Assembly: GCF_000422465.1 (NCBI RefSeq)
Contig: NZ_AULV01000014.1
Location: 206,036-270,035 of the forward strand
Length of the DNA stretch: 64,000 bases
Direction of reading: 5' to 3'
DNA from: Paenibacillus harenae DSM 16969
GTDB lineage: Bacteria; Bacillota; Bacilli; Paenibacillales; Paenibacillaceae
Position 1 is the first letter of the stretch, and every line of letters starts with the position of its first letter. The notes under the pieces were generated by a model. It did no database searches. It was not told the origin of the DNA and worked only from the letters and a program-made list of their open reading frames with translations. Positions 17,224-25,981 of this stretch are shown here, in pieces. Made by a program: the position numbers and the translations under genes.

Positions 17224-19181
17224 TCGAATAACCCCTCTTCCGATTCAATTTCGCTCAATACCTGCTTGAGGCGTTCAGCTACCTCCTGAACGGTCCCTTC
17301 AAGCTGCGCGGCGGCATTCGTCAAATGTCCGCCCCCGCCCATTCTTTCCATCACGACCTGCACGTTCATATCGCCAAGCGAGCGGGCGCTGACGCCGATC
17401 AGCCCGTCGGACCGCTCTGCGATGACGAAGGAAGCGAGAATATCTGTCATATTGAGCAGCGTATCCGCCGATTGCGCGATCAACAGCTGCGAATACGTGC
17501 GTCCGGCTTCCGTCACCGCAATCGCCACATGCTCATAGAGCACTTCGGCGTGCTTGATGATATCGGCCTTGCGCACATATTCCTCGAGATCCTCCTTCAG
17601 CATCCGCTGAATCAACATCGAGTCCGCGCCGCTTCTGCGCAGGAACGAAGCCGCCTCGAACGTGCGCGCCCCGGTGCGGAGCGAGAAGCTCTTCGTATCG
17701 ACGGTAATGCCGGCAAGCAGCGCCGTCGATTCCCTGATGTCAAGCACAACGCGGTCATGAATATATTGAAGCAGCTCCGTAACGAGTTCGCACGTCGATG
17801 AAGCATACGGCTCCATATAGATCAAAATCGCATTTGAGATAAACTCCTCGCTGCGCCGATGATGATCGACGACAACGATGCGCTCGGTCATGGACAGCAG
17901 CTTAGGCTCCTTCACCATCGATACTTTATGCGTATCGACGACGACAGCCAGCGTCTGAGGCGTAATCAAAGCAAGCGCCTGCTCCGGCGACACGAAGCGC
18001 TTCGACAGCTTCTCGTCTTCCTTGATCATCTCCATCATATTCTGAATGGCCGGATTGACGCCTTCAAGTACGATATATGCTTCTTTGCCGAATAGCTGCG
18101 CCGCCTTCAGCACGCCGATCGCGGCGCCGATCGCATCCATATCGGGCATCTTGTGGCCCATAATAATAATATTGTGGCTTTCCCGCATCAGATCGCGCAG
18201 CGCATGCGCCACGACCCTTGCCCTGACGCGTGTCCGTTTCTCCACCGCATTGGACTTTCCGCCGTAGAAGGACTGCCGGCTGCCTACCTTTACCGCCGCC
18301 TGATCGCCGCCGCGCCCCAGCGCGATATCGAGGCTCGTATGCGCCCACTGGCCCAGCTCGATAATATGCTCGGCGCCAGCCGCGAAGCCGATGCTCAGCG
18401 TGACCGGTATTTTGTGGTCGCCGGTAATTTCCCTAACCTCATCCAGCACGACAAACCGCGAATGCTCCAGCTGCTTCAGCGTCTTCTGATCCGTTACAAG
18501 GAGAAAGCGGTCGCTCGTCAGCCTCTTCAAATAAATATGGTACTTCTGCGCCCACTCCGTAATCTCCGCCGTCACCTTCGACAGCATCGAGCTGCGCTGA
18601 TGATCGTCCAGTCCCTGCGACACCTCTTCGAGATTATCGATCATGACAACGCCGAGAACGAGCCTCTCGTCATCGTATTTGCGGCCGAGCTGCCAGAGAT
18701 CCGTAATGTTCTTCACGTATAGGATACGTTCCTTCTGCTTGAAAATAAGCTGGTACACCTGCGAACCGATTGTCGCTTCAATCGCGCTGTCCCGCTCCTT
18801 CACCTGCTGCAGCGTCGGAAACAGCTCCGCCAGCGGGATGCCTATAACGCTCTCCTGATCCAGCACTTCCGCGATGTATGGATTATGCCATTCCACCGTC
18901 CGCTCCTCATTGTATACAATGATGCCGAACGGCAGCTCGGTGATCACATCGTTTCCAGCCTTCTTCACCCGGTACGACAGCGTCCCGAGATAAGATTTCA
19001 AATCCTTGCGGAACGCCCGCTCAGCCAGTACGGTATAAACCCCCAAAGCGGCCGTCAAAACAAGCGCAATCAGGCCAAGCAGCCACTCAAACCAGGCGAG
19101 TGCCACCGTCATGAGCGCCAATAAGATGAAAGCCCATATTTGATGCATGCCGTGCCAACGCGTTACCAAAAATTTCGGCAT
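17220..19181 (-). CDS. gdpP: Cyclic-di-AMP phosphodiesterase GdpP
   Basis: 653 residues. Two transmembrane helices (about 12-52), a PAS-like domain (about 85-145), a degenerate GGDEF domain (about 170-300, with no GGDEF motif) and a DHH-DHHA1 phosphodiesterase module: [11 protein letters not shown] (about 350), VVVDHHRR (about 425) and [11 protein letters not shown] (about 610). It hydrolyses c-di-AMP to pApA, so it sets potassium and osmotic balance and beta-lactam tolerance. It follows yybS by 18 bases and overlaps rplI. All key DHH residues are visible. Confidence 0.96.
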   Translation of the reverse strand: MPKFLVTRWHGMHQIWAFILLALMTVALAWFEWLLGLIALVLTAALGVYTVLAERAFRKDLKSYLGTLSYRVKKAGNDVITELPFGIIVYNEERTVEWHNPYIAEVLDQESVIGIPLAELFPTLQQVKERDSAIEATIGSQVYQLIFKQKERILYVKNITDLWQLGRKYDDERLVLGVVMIDNLEEVSQGLDDHQRSSMLSKVTAEITEWAQKYHIYLKRLTSDRFLLVTDQKTLKQLEHSRFVVLDEVREITGDHKIPVTLSIGFAAGAEHIIELGQWAHTSLDIALGRGGDQAAVKVGSRQSFYGGKSNAVEKRTRVRARVVAHALRDLMRESHNIIIMGHKMPDMDAIGAAIGVLKAAQLFGKEAYIVLEGVNPAIQNMMEMIKEDEKLSKRFVSPEQALALITPQTLAVVVDTHKVSMVKEPKLLSMTERIVVVDHHRRSEEFISNAILIYMEPYASSTCELVTELLQYIHDRVVLDIRESTALLAGITVDTKSFSLRTGARTFEAASFLRRSGADSMLIQRMLKEDLEEYVRKADIIKHAEVLYEHVAIAVTEAGRTYSQLLIAQSADTLLNMTDILASFVIAERSDGLIGVSARSLGDMNVQVVMERMGGGGHLTNAAAQLEGTVQEVAERLKQVLSEIESEEGLFE

Positions 19182-19199
19182 TTCCGATCCGCTCCTGTG

Positions 19200-20150
19200 C
19201 TATGGTTTCGTAAATGACTTCCGGATTGGAAAAACGGTATCCAGCACGCCGATTAAGCTGAGCGGCGGGAAAAGAAGCACTGGAATGGCGATAAGCACCG
19301 GAACCGCTTTGTTCCATCCCCGCTGATGCGCGAGGAAGAAGAAAAATCCGACAGCCTGAAACGCGAAAACAAAACTAAGCAAAGGCACCAGGTTCATTAC
19401 GGCAACCGCGAAAAAAGATTCGCTAGATGGCGAAGAGAACAGTTCTATGACATAGGCGATTAAGTAAATAATGACAAGAATACGCGGCAGGCGCCAATCT
19501 CTCGCGCGCGCAAATCTTGGCGTATCCGGCCCGCCGCTCCACCTGACGGCTCTGCGTACGAGGTATTGCGAAATGACCGTATAGCCGAAGGCGATCATAA
19601 TGAAGGTAACCGGGATCGAATTGACCATCGTACGGATGATAATGTCGGTAAATCCGGAGTCCCATTCCTTCGTTAGCAGCCCTTGCGCCTGCATATTATC
19701 GATCGTGTCTCTTACCATCGTGCTCATCTCGCGTATAAGCGAGATATCCAGAAAAACTTCGAATACGAGCAGTTCCAGCATCAATTGAGCCAGAAAAACA
19801 ACTCCCACGGTCCGAATAACTTTCGAGGCAGGCGCTTGTTTCATATACAAGTGTCCCATCACGACGGACGGTATGAGGAAAAACAAGCCGATAATCAGCG
19901 TTGCGGGTCCGCCTACAAAATAAGCAAGCACCCACACCGGAACGAGATGAACCACGAACGACTTAGGCGGCAGCGTCGTGTAGAGCACCACATACGGCAC
20001 CATCAGCAGCAGCAGCGTAATCATGTTCAACAACGGCAATACAAGGGACAATAATAAAAGAAGTGCCGCAAAGCTCCACAGCACTGGTTTCAAGCCGGTC
20101 TTCAAACCGTTCACCTCTTGCGCATCATAATCTGGTTTCTTACGAAACAT
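19200..20150 (-). CDS. yybS: YybS family (DUF2232) multipass membrane protein
   Basis: 316 residues with about seven or eight hydrophobic helices, and short polar termini (MFRKKPDYDAQEV... / ...RKSFTKP). Topology, length and place directly before gdpP match YybS/DUF2232. The family resembles the S components of energy-coupling transporters, but no substrate is known. Its constant pairing with gdpP suggests a membrane role connected with c-di-AMP or wall physiology. First gene of the yybS-gdpP-rplI-dnaB operon; a terminator of the gene upstream lies about 20 bases before it. Confidence 0.88.
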   Translation of the reverse strand: MFRKKPDYDAQEVNGLKTGLKPVLWSFAALLLLLSLVLPLLNMITLLLLMVPYVVLYTTLPPKSFVVHLVPVWVLAYFVGGPATLIIGLFFLIPSVVMGHLYMKQAPASKVIRTVGVVFLAQLMLELLVFEVFLDISLIREMSTMVRDTIDNMQAQGLLTKEWDSGFTDIIIRTMVNSIPVTFIMIAFGYTVISQYLVRRAVRWSGGPDTPRFARARDWRLPRILVIIYLIAYVIELFSSPSSESFFAVAVMNLVPLLSFVFAFQAVGFFFFLAHQRGWNKAVPVLIAIPVLLFPPLSLIGVLDTVFPIRKSFTKP

Positions 20151-20168
20151 TTACACCCCATTATAGCA

Positions 20169-20202
20169 TAAAAAAAAGACGGAACCACTTTCTCATTCCG
20201 TC
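20169..20202 (-). terminator. Terminator of the CBS-domain gene
   Basis: GACGGAA/TTCCGTC 7-bp stem with an 11-base loop, followed leftward by a run of at least eight T residues. Confidence 0.85.
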
Positions 20203-20246
20203 CCGCTTCATCATATTTTATCCATAACGCGATGGAAATAGTACCT

Positions 20247-20663
20247 TTATACGTTCTGATGCTCCATTATAATCTTCTCACAATAATCGATTATTTCGCT
20301 TCTTCGCACAATCCCGATAAAACGGTTCATATCATCGACGACCGGCACAAAGTTTTGCACCTTCGCGAGCGAGATCAGGTCATCCATATTCGCGTCAATT
20401 CTGACCGTCTTATTATTCATTCGCAGTGGCACGTCCGTCAGCTTCACTTTATTCGTCTGTTCCAGTGTCAGATCCGCATGCCTCTTAATATACCATAACA
20501 GATCGCCCTCGGTGACGGTGCCCGCATAGCCCCCGTCCGCGTCAATAATCGGCACGGCCGTAAAGCGGTGATACTCCATTCTTTCCAGCGTTTGTCTAAG
20601 CGTCATATCCTGCGTGAAGCATACGACCTCTTGCTTTGGCAATAAGAAAAACGCAATATTCAT
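20247..20663 (-). CDS. CBS-domain pair protein
   Basis: 138 residues made almost wholly of two CBS repeats (about 8-62 and 78-132), recognisable from YHRFTAVPIIDADGGYAGTVTEGDLL and the weaker second PVVDDMNRFIGIVRRSEI. Such pairs bind adenine nucleotides. The short LTDVPL connector recalls the small c-di-AMP-binding CBS proteins CbpB/DarB, and the gene sits next to the gdpP operon. Binding of c-di-AMP here is therefore a testable inference, not shown. No enzyme domain is attached. It has its own terminator. Confidence 0.85.
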   Translation of the reverse strand: MNIAFFLLPKQEVVCFTQDMTLRQTLERMEYHRFTAVPIIDADGGYAGTVTEGDLLWYIKRHADLTLEQTNKVKLTDVPLRMNNKTVRIDANMDDLISLAKVQNFVPVVDDMNRFIGIVRRSEIIDYCEKIIMEHQNV

Positions 20664-20737
20664 TTGTCCGATCTCTCCGTTCCGTTTGCTCGTTCCAATT
20701 CACTAAGCGAAGGCGGCAGCGGTTCAGAGCAGGAGAT

Positions 20738-21799
20738 TCAACGCCCCTCTTCGGTATCGGTCTCCGCGCTGGACAGCGACTGCACATCTTTAGCCTTATT
20801 CACCGTGTACTTATCAGGCAGGACCAAGTCAGCCGCAGGCGTATCCGCATCCAGCCAACTCTTGATCATCGTCTGCACCTTCGCCAAATCCTCTTCATCG
20901 GCAAAATAAACCCAGGCTCCGCCGCTCTTCAGCCGGCGCCCGTTTCCAAGCAGCGAGTGGCTGTAGATTTGGCGTTCGTTCGCCTGCAGCATGCTTTGTC
21001 CCAGATCGATCAACTGCTGCGGACGCATATCCGTACTGAAATTGTCGCCCATAATGTCGATCAGGTCGGGAATTTTGGACCATTGGTTCATTTGTTTCGC
21101 TTTATCCATTAACTGAGTCAGGAAAATCTGATGACGTTCCGTACGGTTCATATCTCCGCCGGCATCCTCGCGGTAACGGACGTAATTAAGCGTATCCCGT
21201 CCATTATACGTATCCTGTCCGGCCTTGATCACAAATTTCTCATGGTCGTAATCGTCATTCACCATATCTTCTTCAATCGGCAGCGAGATTCCTCCCAGCT
21301 TGTCGATAACCTTGCGGAACCCTTCGAAATTAATCGAAGCGTAATGATGAATCGGCGCGTCGAACAGCTTCCCGACGGTGTCCATCGCCATCCCCGCCCC
21401 GCCGAACGCGTAAGCATGCGTTATTTTGTCCTCGTATCCCTTGCCTGCGATTTCGACATACGTATCGCGGGGAATCGACACCATCAGAAGCTCCCCGTCT
21501 TCCGGACGGACAACCGTGTAGATCATCGTATCCGAACGCCCGGTTTCATTGCCGCGCTGGTCGACGCCAAGCAGCAGCACCGCGAACGGATCCTGCTTCT
21601 TCTCCGTCATGCTTACCGGCACGGGTTCCCGTCCTTCCACCGGTTTATAGGTTGGCTCCAGCTTCTTCTCGATCCGCCCTTCCAGAAACCAGTCGAATCC
21701 CAGCATGGCCAGCGTCCCGCGATTGAAGAACACGGCCGTAATCAGCACGATGACTGCCGCAGCTACCGTAGCTGTATATAACCATTTTCGCTTATTCAT
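20738..21799 (-). CDS. LytR-CpsA-Psr (LCP) family wall-polymer ligase
   Basis: 353 residues. A short basic N-terminus and one transmembrane helix (about 8-28) precede the extracytoplasmic LCP domain. Family hallmarks are LLLGVDQR (about 75), SDTMIYTVVRP, SIPRDTYVEI, and the Arg-rich LNYVRYREDAGGDMNRTERHQ. LCP enzymes transfer undecaprenyl-linked teichoic acids or polysaccharides to peptidoglycan (TagTUV type). The catalytic Asp and Arg residues appear intact. AGGAGAATTC lies upstream of the ATG. It is probably monocistronic, 75 bases ahead of the CBS gene. Confidence 0.93.
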   Translation of the reverse strand: MNKRKWLYTATVAAAVIVLITAVFFNRGTLAMLGFDWFLEGRIEKKLEPTYKPVEGREPVPVSMTEKKQDPFAVLLLGVDQRGNETGRSDTMIYTVVRPEDGELLMVSIPRDTYVEIAGKGYEDKITHAYAFGGAGMAMDTVGKLFDAPIHHYASINFEGFRKVIDKLGGISLPIEEDMVNDDYDHEKFVIKAGQDTYNGRDTLNYVRYREDAGGDMNRTERHQIFLTQLMDKAKQMNQWSKIPDLIDIMGDNFSTDMRPQQLIDLGQSMLQANERQIYSHSLLGNGRRLKSGGAWVYFADEEDLAKVQTMIKSWLDADTPAADLVLPDKYTVNKAKDVQSLSSAETDTEEGR

Positions 21800-22002
21800 A
21801 TGTGATGAATTCTCCTATCCGCTTTTTTTAGAACACACTCCCTCTCATTTTAGACGAAGCTTCAGCAGAACAGGTTACAAAACTTTTACAGAAAAATTGC
21901 ACCTGATTTGGATAATATTAAATAGGAGAAAAGGTCTAATAACACCCGAAAGCGAATACAATCATTGCAAGAATAATTCGATAGAAAGGGTGATCGCTCC
22001 AT

Positions 22003-22356
22003 ATGCAACCCCCATCCTTACAGCCGGACCCCTCCTCGACCGGTCTTGACCCGAAGGTCGCAGGCCTGCTTTGCTATTTAGGCGGGTTTGTAACAGGTAT
22101 CATTTTTCTGGTGATTGAGAAGAAAAGCCGCTCCGTCCGACTGCATGCCGTTCAATCGATCGTCGTATGCGTTGGGCTCATTGTACTTAACATCTTGTTC
22201 GGTTTTATTCCGTTTATTGGTTTGGTGCTTAATTTCCTGCTTGCGCCGATCAGTTTTATTTTGTGGATCGGTCTCATGCTGCTTGCTCTGCAAGGCAGGC
22301 TGAACAAGCTGCCCGTCATCGGCGACTGGTGCGAGCAGCAGGCTAACAAGTTTTAA
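22003..22356 (+). CDS. DUF4870-type small membrane protein
   Basis: 117 residues with three hydrophobic helices (about 20-38, 48-70, 75-95). The pattern KVAGLLCYLGGFVTGIIFL, then EKKSRSVRLHAVQS, is characteristic of DUF4870/Tic20-like membrane proteins. Function is unknown in the family. AAAGGGTG precedes the ATG by about 8 bases. It stands alone on the plus strand, divergent from the LCP gene, and is followed by a hairpin terminator. Confidence 0.8.
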   Translation: MQPPSLQPDPSSTGLDPKVAGLLCYLGGFVTGIIFLVIEKKSRSVRLHAVQSIVVCVGLIVLNILFGFIPFIGLVLNFLLAPISFILWIGLMLLALQGRLNKLPVIGDWCEQQANKF

Positions 22357-22459
22357 AAATGGGAGGCCTTCGTCTGTTTTTGGATCGGACATGTCTGTCA
22401 TCTTGCCGATTCGGCAATTTGGACCTCCTTACATAATACCTCATCGCTTGCTCCAAGTG

Positions 22460-22498
22460 AAACGGCTCTGTTCCTATCGAATAGGACAGAGCCGTTTA
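22460..22498. terminator. Strong hairpin terminator
   Basis: An 11-bp stem AAACGGCTCTG/CAGAGCCGTTT continues through a further 6 bp (TCCTAT/ATAGGA) with one bulged T and a 3-base loop, followed by ATTTG. It ends the DUF4870 gene transcript. Confidence 0.8.
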
Positions 22499-22580
22499 TT
22501 TGATGCGCATGGTCCGTGCGTATTCTGCTTTCCATTCCAGGGAACGCTAGGGAGAAAAGAATCGCGAAAGGGAATTTACC

Positions 22581-23033
22581 ATGCTATTCAACACCGTCTG
22601 GGGTTTTATCGTTCCTTGGATCTTCGGCATTTATCTGGTCCGCAAAATCCCAAAAATATTACTGCTGATCTGCCCTGTCGGCGTTGTCGTCTCCCACACG
22701 ATCAACGATTGGGGGTTCCATGAGCAGTATTGGTTCTTTGCCCCCGTTAAGTCGAACAATGAATCCGTAGCCGCGCTTCCGCTTGATCTTGGGCTCTATG
22801 CGATTCTGGCCGCCTGCCTGATATGGGCGATAACCGCCTATCAGCGCAAGACAATGATCATTATTTTGATTTTTTCCTTGTTCACTGTCTTGCTGGAAGG
22901 GTTCGGCTTGCTGATCGGCAGGGTATGGTACAGCAACGGCTGGAATATCGGCTATACATTCCTGTCTTATGTGGTTGCGTATTATCTTGTCTATTTTTAT
23001 TATAAAATGCTGCATCATTACCGGTTTCTATGA
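22581..23033 (+). CDS. CBO0543-family membrane protein
   Basis: 150 residues with about four to five hydrophobic helices and conserved-looking WGFHEQYWFF and WYSNGWNIGYTF segments, typical of the CBO0543 family of small multipass proteins common in spore-formers. No function is known. It is preceded by a purine-rich AAAGGGAA site. Its 3' end comes within 4 bases of the mrpG stop on the opposite strand, so the two transcripts converge with no room for a separate terminator. Confidence 0.75.
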   Translation: MLFNTVWGFIVPWIFGIYLVRKIPKILLLICPVGVVVSHTINDWGFHEQYWFFAPVKSNNESVAALPLDLGLYAILAACLIWAITAYQRKTMIIILIFSLFTVLLEGFGLLIGRVWYSNGWNIGYTFLSYVVAYYLVYFYYKMLHHYRFL

Positions 23034-23036
23034 GCA

Positions 23037-23426
23037 TTAAGAAGGGTCCCGCTCACGTACTTCCTTCTCCTGCCCGTATATGCCCGCCAAGTCGTCCTGT
23101 ACGCTTCTTTCCCATAATGGGACGCCGGTCCGATGAGCGGCCCTTCCGTTCAAATGCCCGGCAACCGGCGACGTGATAAATACGAATACGATCCCGAGCA
23201 GCAGCTTGGCGCTCACATGCTCCAAGTAAAACGCAAAGTACAGAAAGGCCCCCGTAAGGATGAGCAGCACCCCAAGCGTTGCGCTCTTCGTTGCGGCATG
23301 CGACCTCAGATAAACATCCGGCAGCCGAATCAACCCGAATGCGCTGAGAGCGCCTATAAGCGAGCCAACCAAGACAATCAAGCCTATCATGGTTTCGCCG
23401 ATCGCTTTAATCATCTCCGTGTTCAA
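23037..23426 (-). CDS. mrpG: Na+/H+ antiporter subunit G (MrpG)
   Basis: 129 residues with three transmembrane helices (about 10-30, 42-62, 68-88) and the MrpG signature GLIRLPDVYLRSHAATKSATLG. The C-terminal 40 residues are hydrophilic and extend beyond most family members. A TTG at 23426 is taken as start because GAGGTG lies 6 bases ahead; the ATG at 23414 has its site too close. It overlaps mrpF. MrpG is one of seven subunits of the proton-driven sodium efflux complex. Confidence 0.9.
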   Translation of the reverse strand: MNTEMIKAIGETMIGLIVLVGSLIGALSAFGLIRLPDVYLRSHAATKSATLGVLLILTGAFLYFAFYLEHVSAKLLLGIVFVFITSPVAGHLNGRAAHRTGVPLWERSVQDDLAGIYGQEKEVRERDPS

Positions 23427-23691
23427 TGACAACACCTCTTTCGATATAGCGGGCAAACGCAGTCGTTCCGATGAAGGTCAGAATTCCGATGACCAGAATG
23501 ATGTCAACGTAAGCATACGTCTTCAAGAGCATGCAGATGACGGCAATCATGGACAACAACAGGATACCGATCGTATCCAGCGCGGCGATCCGGTCAGCGT
23601 TGGACGGCCCCTTCAATAACCGGTACATGCAGCCGACAACCGCGAGCGACAGAATCGCTAACGATACAAGCAGCAGGTTCGACAGGATCAT
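23407..23691 (-). CDS. mrpF: Na+/H+ antiporter subunit F (MrpF)
   Basis: 94 residues with three transmembrane helices and the family core RLLKGPSNADRIAALDTIGI, including the conserved DRI/ALD acidic positions. It overlaps mrpE by 4 bases and mrpG by about 20, as is usual in this tightly packed operon. MrpF is required for assembly of the hetero-oligomeric antiporter in the cytoplasmic membrane. Confidence 0.93.
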   Translation of the reverse strand: MILSNLLLVSLAILSLAVVGCMYRLLKGPSNADRIAALDTIGILLLSMIAVICMLLKTYAYVDIILVIGILTFIGTTAFARYIERGVVIEHGDD

Positions 23692-24164
23692 CTCGTCACC
23701 TCCATTATCGCTTTCTCGAATGTGCCCCTGATTTGATTGGTCAGCATCTCTGCATCTTCAATGTCCATCGCGTGGATATATAAGATGCGCCCGTCCCGCG
23801 CCACATCCAAGGTCAGCGTGCCGGGTGTCAGGCAGATCAAGCAGGAGAGGATCGTAATCTCCCAATCGGACTTCAGCTCCGTCCGGAGCGCGAATATGCC
23901 GGGCCGGATGGCAAGACTCGGGCGAACGATCTGGATCATGACCGCAAAGCTGGAGATTACCAGCTCTCTCATAAACAGGCTCAGAAGCTTAATGACTGCC
24001 CATACGCGCTTCATGTAAAAGTCATGCGGCCAGAAACGGTTGAGCAGTCCGATACAGGCCATGCCGAGCAAATAGCCGACCGTAAACCGGGAGGATGACC
24101 AGTCATTGTACAGAAACATCCAGACAAAGGCAATGATGAGGTTCAATAGGATTTGTAATGCCAT
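23688..24164 (-). CDS. mrpE: Na+/H+ antiporter subunit E (MrpE)
   Basis: 158 residues. Two N-terminal hydrophobic helices (about 5-48) are followed by a cytoplasmic domain with SCLICLTPGTLTLDV, the MrpE signature. The ATG at 24164 has AAGGAG 9 bases upstream; a longer frame reaches into mrpD and is not needed. It starts 6 bases before the mrpD stop is cleared, consistent with coupled translation. Confidence 0.92.
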   Translation of the reverse strand: MALQILLNLIIAFVWMFLYNDWSSSRFTVGYLLGMACIGLLNRFWPHDFYMKRVWAVIKLLSLFMRELVISSFAVMIQIVRPSLAIRPGIFALRTELKSDWEITILSCLICLTPGTLTLDVARDGRILYIHAMDIEDAEMLTNQIRGTFEKAIMEVTR

Positions 24165-24169
24165 ATCAT

Positions 24170-25651
24170 CTACTCCTTCAGAACGGCATCGATATAAATT
24201 GCCGGATTCATTAACGTATCTCCCGCATCGGTGACGAAGCGATAAACCCATTCCGAGCCCAGCCCCATTGCGATGACGATCACACACAGCCCTGCCGCCG
24301 ATAACAGCATCCCTTTAGAGAGCGCCGGCGCTTGCTCCGGGCGGGCTTTCTCTTCTCCCCAGAAAGCATTCATGAATAAACGGATTAAGGAGTACAGCAC
24401 AATAAAGCTTGAAGCTAGCGATATCGCGGTTAACAGGTACTCCTTCTCCTGCAGGCCCCCTCGAATAAGAAGGAGTTTGCCGGCAAAGCCGCTAAGCGGC
24501 GGAATGCCGGCAACCGCCAATGCGGCGATAAAGAACATCCACCCCGCCGCCGGATATTTTCGGATAAGACCGCCCATCTCCTTCAGCCGGCTGGTGCCGG
24601 ACAAATGAACGATCAAGCCGCCTAATATGAACAGCAGCGCTTTGGCAAACATGTCATGCAGCAGGTAGAAGACGGCTCCGTCCAGCGAGTCCTTTGACGC
24701 TACCGCGAGTCCGAAAGCGATGAACCCCACGCTTATGACAACGTTATAGTTCAGAATGCGCTGTACGTCGGAGTACGCCACGGCGCCGAACGCTCCCAGT
24801 ACCATGGTAGCCGCCGCCATCCAGCCGATCCAGCCGTGCGTCACCTGTGGTTCATGGTAGAAAATAAGCGTAAACGTACGGATCAAAGCGTATAATCCGA
24901 CCTTCGTGAGCAAAGCGCCGAACAAGGCAGCAACCGCCGCAGGCGGAACGCTGTATGAGCCGGGAAGCCAGAAGAACAGGAATAGGCCGGCTTTTAACGA
25001 AAACACGATCAGAAATAATATCGCGATCACATTCAATATGCCGTCCTGCCCGGCTTCGGCCACGCGCAAGGATAGATGGGCCATGTTTAAAGTGCCGACG
25101 GCGCCGTAGAGATACGCAACGGCGGCAACAAACAGCGTAGAGGATAAAATATTAATCAGCATATATTTTAACGTCTCGCGCAGCTGGCGCTTGGTCCCCC
25201 CGAGCACGATCAGCGCATAGGACGAGATGAGCATAACCTCGAAGCATACGAACAGATTGAACAAATCGCCGGTCAGGAACGATCCGTTAACCCCTACCAG
25301 CAAAAATTGAAAAAACGGATAGTAATAATAGCGCTCCCGTTCCGCTCCGACCGTGCCGAAGGAGAAGATCAGGCAGAACGCGCCGACCGCCGACGCGGCG
25401 AGAACAAGCAGCGCTGCCAGCGTATCCGCAACGAATACGATTCCGTATGGCGGCATCCAGCCGCTCATATGCAGCGTCTGAATGCCCTCCGTTTTCACTT
25501 GAACCAATATCGCACCCGATGCCGACACAGTGGCCAGCATGCCGATCACGCTGATCCACCGCTGCGCGATGACGTTATTTTTCAGAAAGATAAGAATTGC
25601 CGCCGCGCACAATGGAATAAGCAGTGGAAATACGAGCAGGTTATTCATCAT
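24170..25651 (-). CDS. mrpD: Na+/H+ antiporter subunit D (MrpD)
   Basis: 493 residues with about 14 transmembrane helices, homologous to the antiporter-like subunits of respiratory complex I (NuoN/M type). The key Glu of the channel lies in NLFVCFEVMLISSYAL (about residue 137), and a central Lys in FLIVFSLKAGLFLFF (about 220). MrpD carries one of the proton paths. The start overlaps the mrpC stop by about 10 bases. Length and motifs are normal. Confidence 0.95.
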   Translation of the reverse strand: MMNNLLVFPLLIPLCAAAILIFLKNNVIAQRWISVIGMLATVSASGAILVQVKTEGIQTLHMSGWMPPYGIVFVADTLAALLVLAASAVGAFCLIFSFGTVGAERERYYYYPFFQFLLVGVNGSFLTGDLFNLFVCFEVMLISSYALIVLGGTKRQLRETLKYMLINILSSTLFVAAVAYLYGAVGTLNMAHLSLRVAEAGQDGILNVIAILFLIVFSLKAGLFLFFWLPGSYSVPPAAVAALFGALLTKVGLYALIRTFTLIFYHEPQVTHGWIGWMAAATMVLGAFGAVAYSDVQRILNYNVVISVGFIAFGLAVASKDSLDGAVFYLLHDMFAKALLFILGGLIVHLSGTSRLKEMGGLIRKYPAAGWMFFIAALAVAGIPPLSGFAGKLLLIRGGLQEKEYLLTAISLASSFIVLYSLIRLFMNAFWGEEKARPEQAPALSKGMLLSAAGLCVIVIAMGLGSEWVYRFVTDAGDTLMNPAIYIDAVLKE

Positions 25652-25979
25652 CCTTCCCCCTTAATAACTCCATGTCATCCGTCCCCAGCTTCTGGTATGC
25701 CTTATAGGCAAGCACGAAGAAGAAGGAGGTTACGCCGAAGCTGATAACGATTGAGGTAAGGATCAACGCCTGCGGCAGCGGGTCGACATAGGCGTCCGCC
25801 TTCTGCCCGAGCAGCGGCGCGGCTCCCGTCTTTAACCGGGACATCGTTAGCAGCAGCATGTGAACGCCGTGCGTAAGCAGCGACGTGCCCAAGATGATGC
25901 GAAGCAGGCTTCTGGATAAAATCAGGTACACGCCTACGGTGAAAATAATGCCGATGGCAAGCGACATATACAACTCCAT
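25641..25979 (-). CDS. mrpC: Na+/H+ antiporter subunit C (MrpC)
   Basis: 112 residues with three transmembrane helices, homologous to NuoK. The family segment LTSIVISFGVTSFFFVLAYKAY near the C-terminus and GTSLLTHGVHMLLL in helix 2 are present. It is 2 bases downstream of the fused mrpA gene and overlaps mrpD. Acts with A and D in the membrane arm of the antiporter. Confidence 0.95.
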   Translation of the reverse strand: MELYMSLAIGIIFTVGVYLILSRSLLRIILGTSLLTHGVHMLLLTMSRLKTGAAPLLGQKADAYVDPLPQALILTSIVISFGVTSFFFVLAYKAYQKLGTDDMELLRGKDDE

Positions 25980-25981
25980 CT

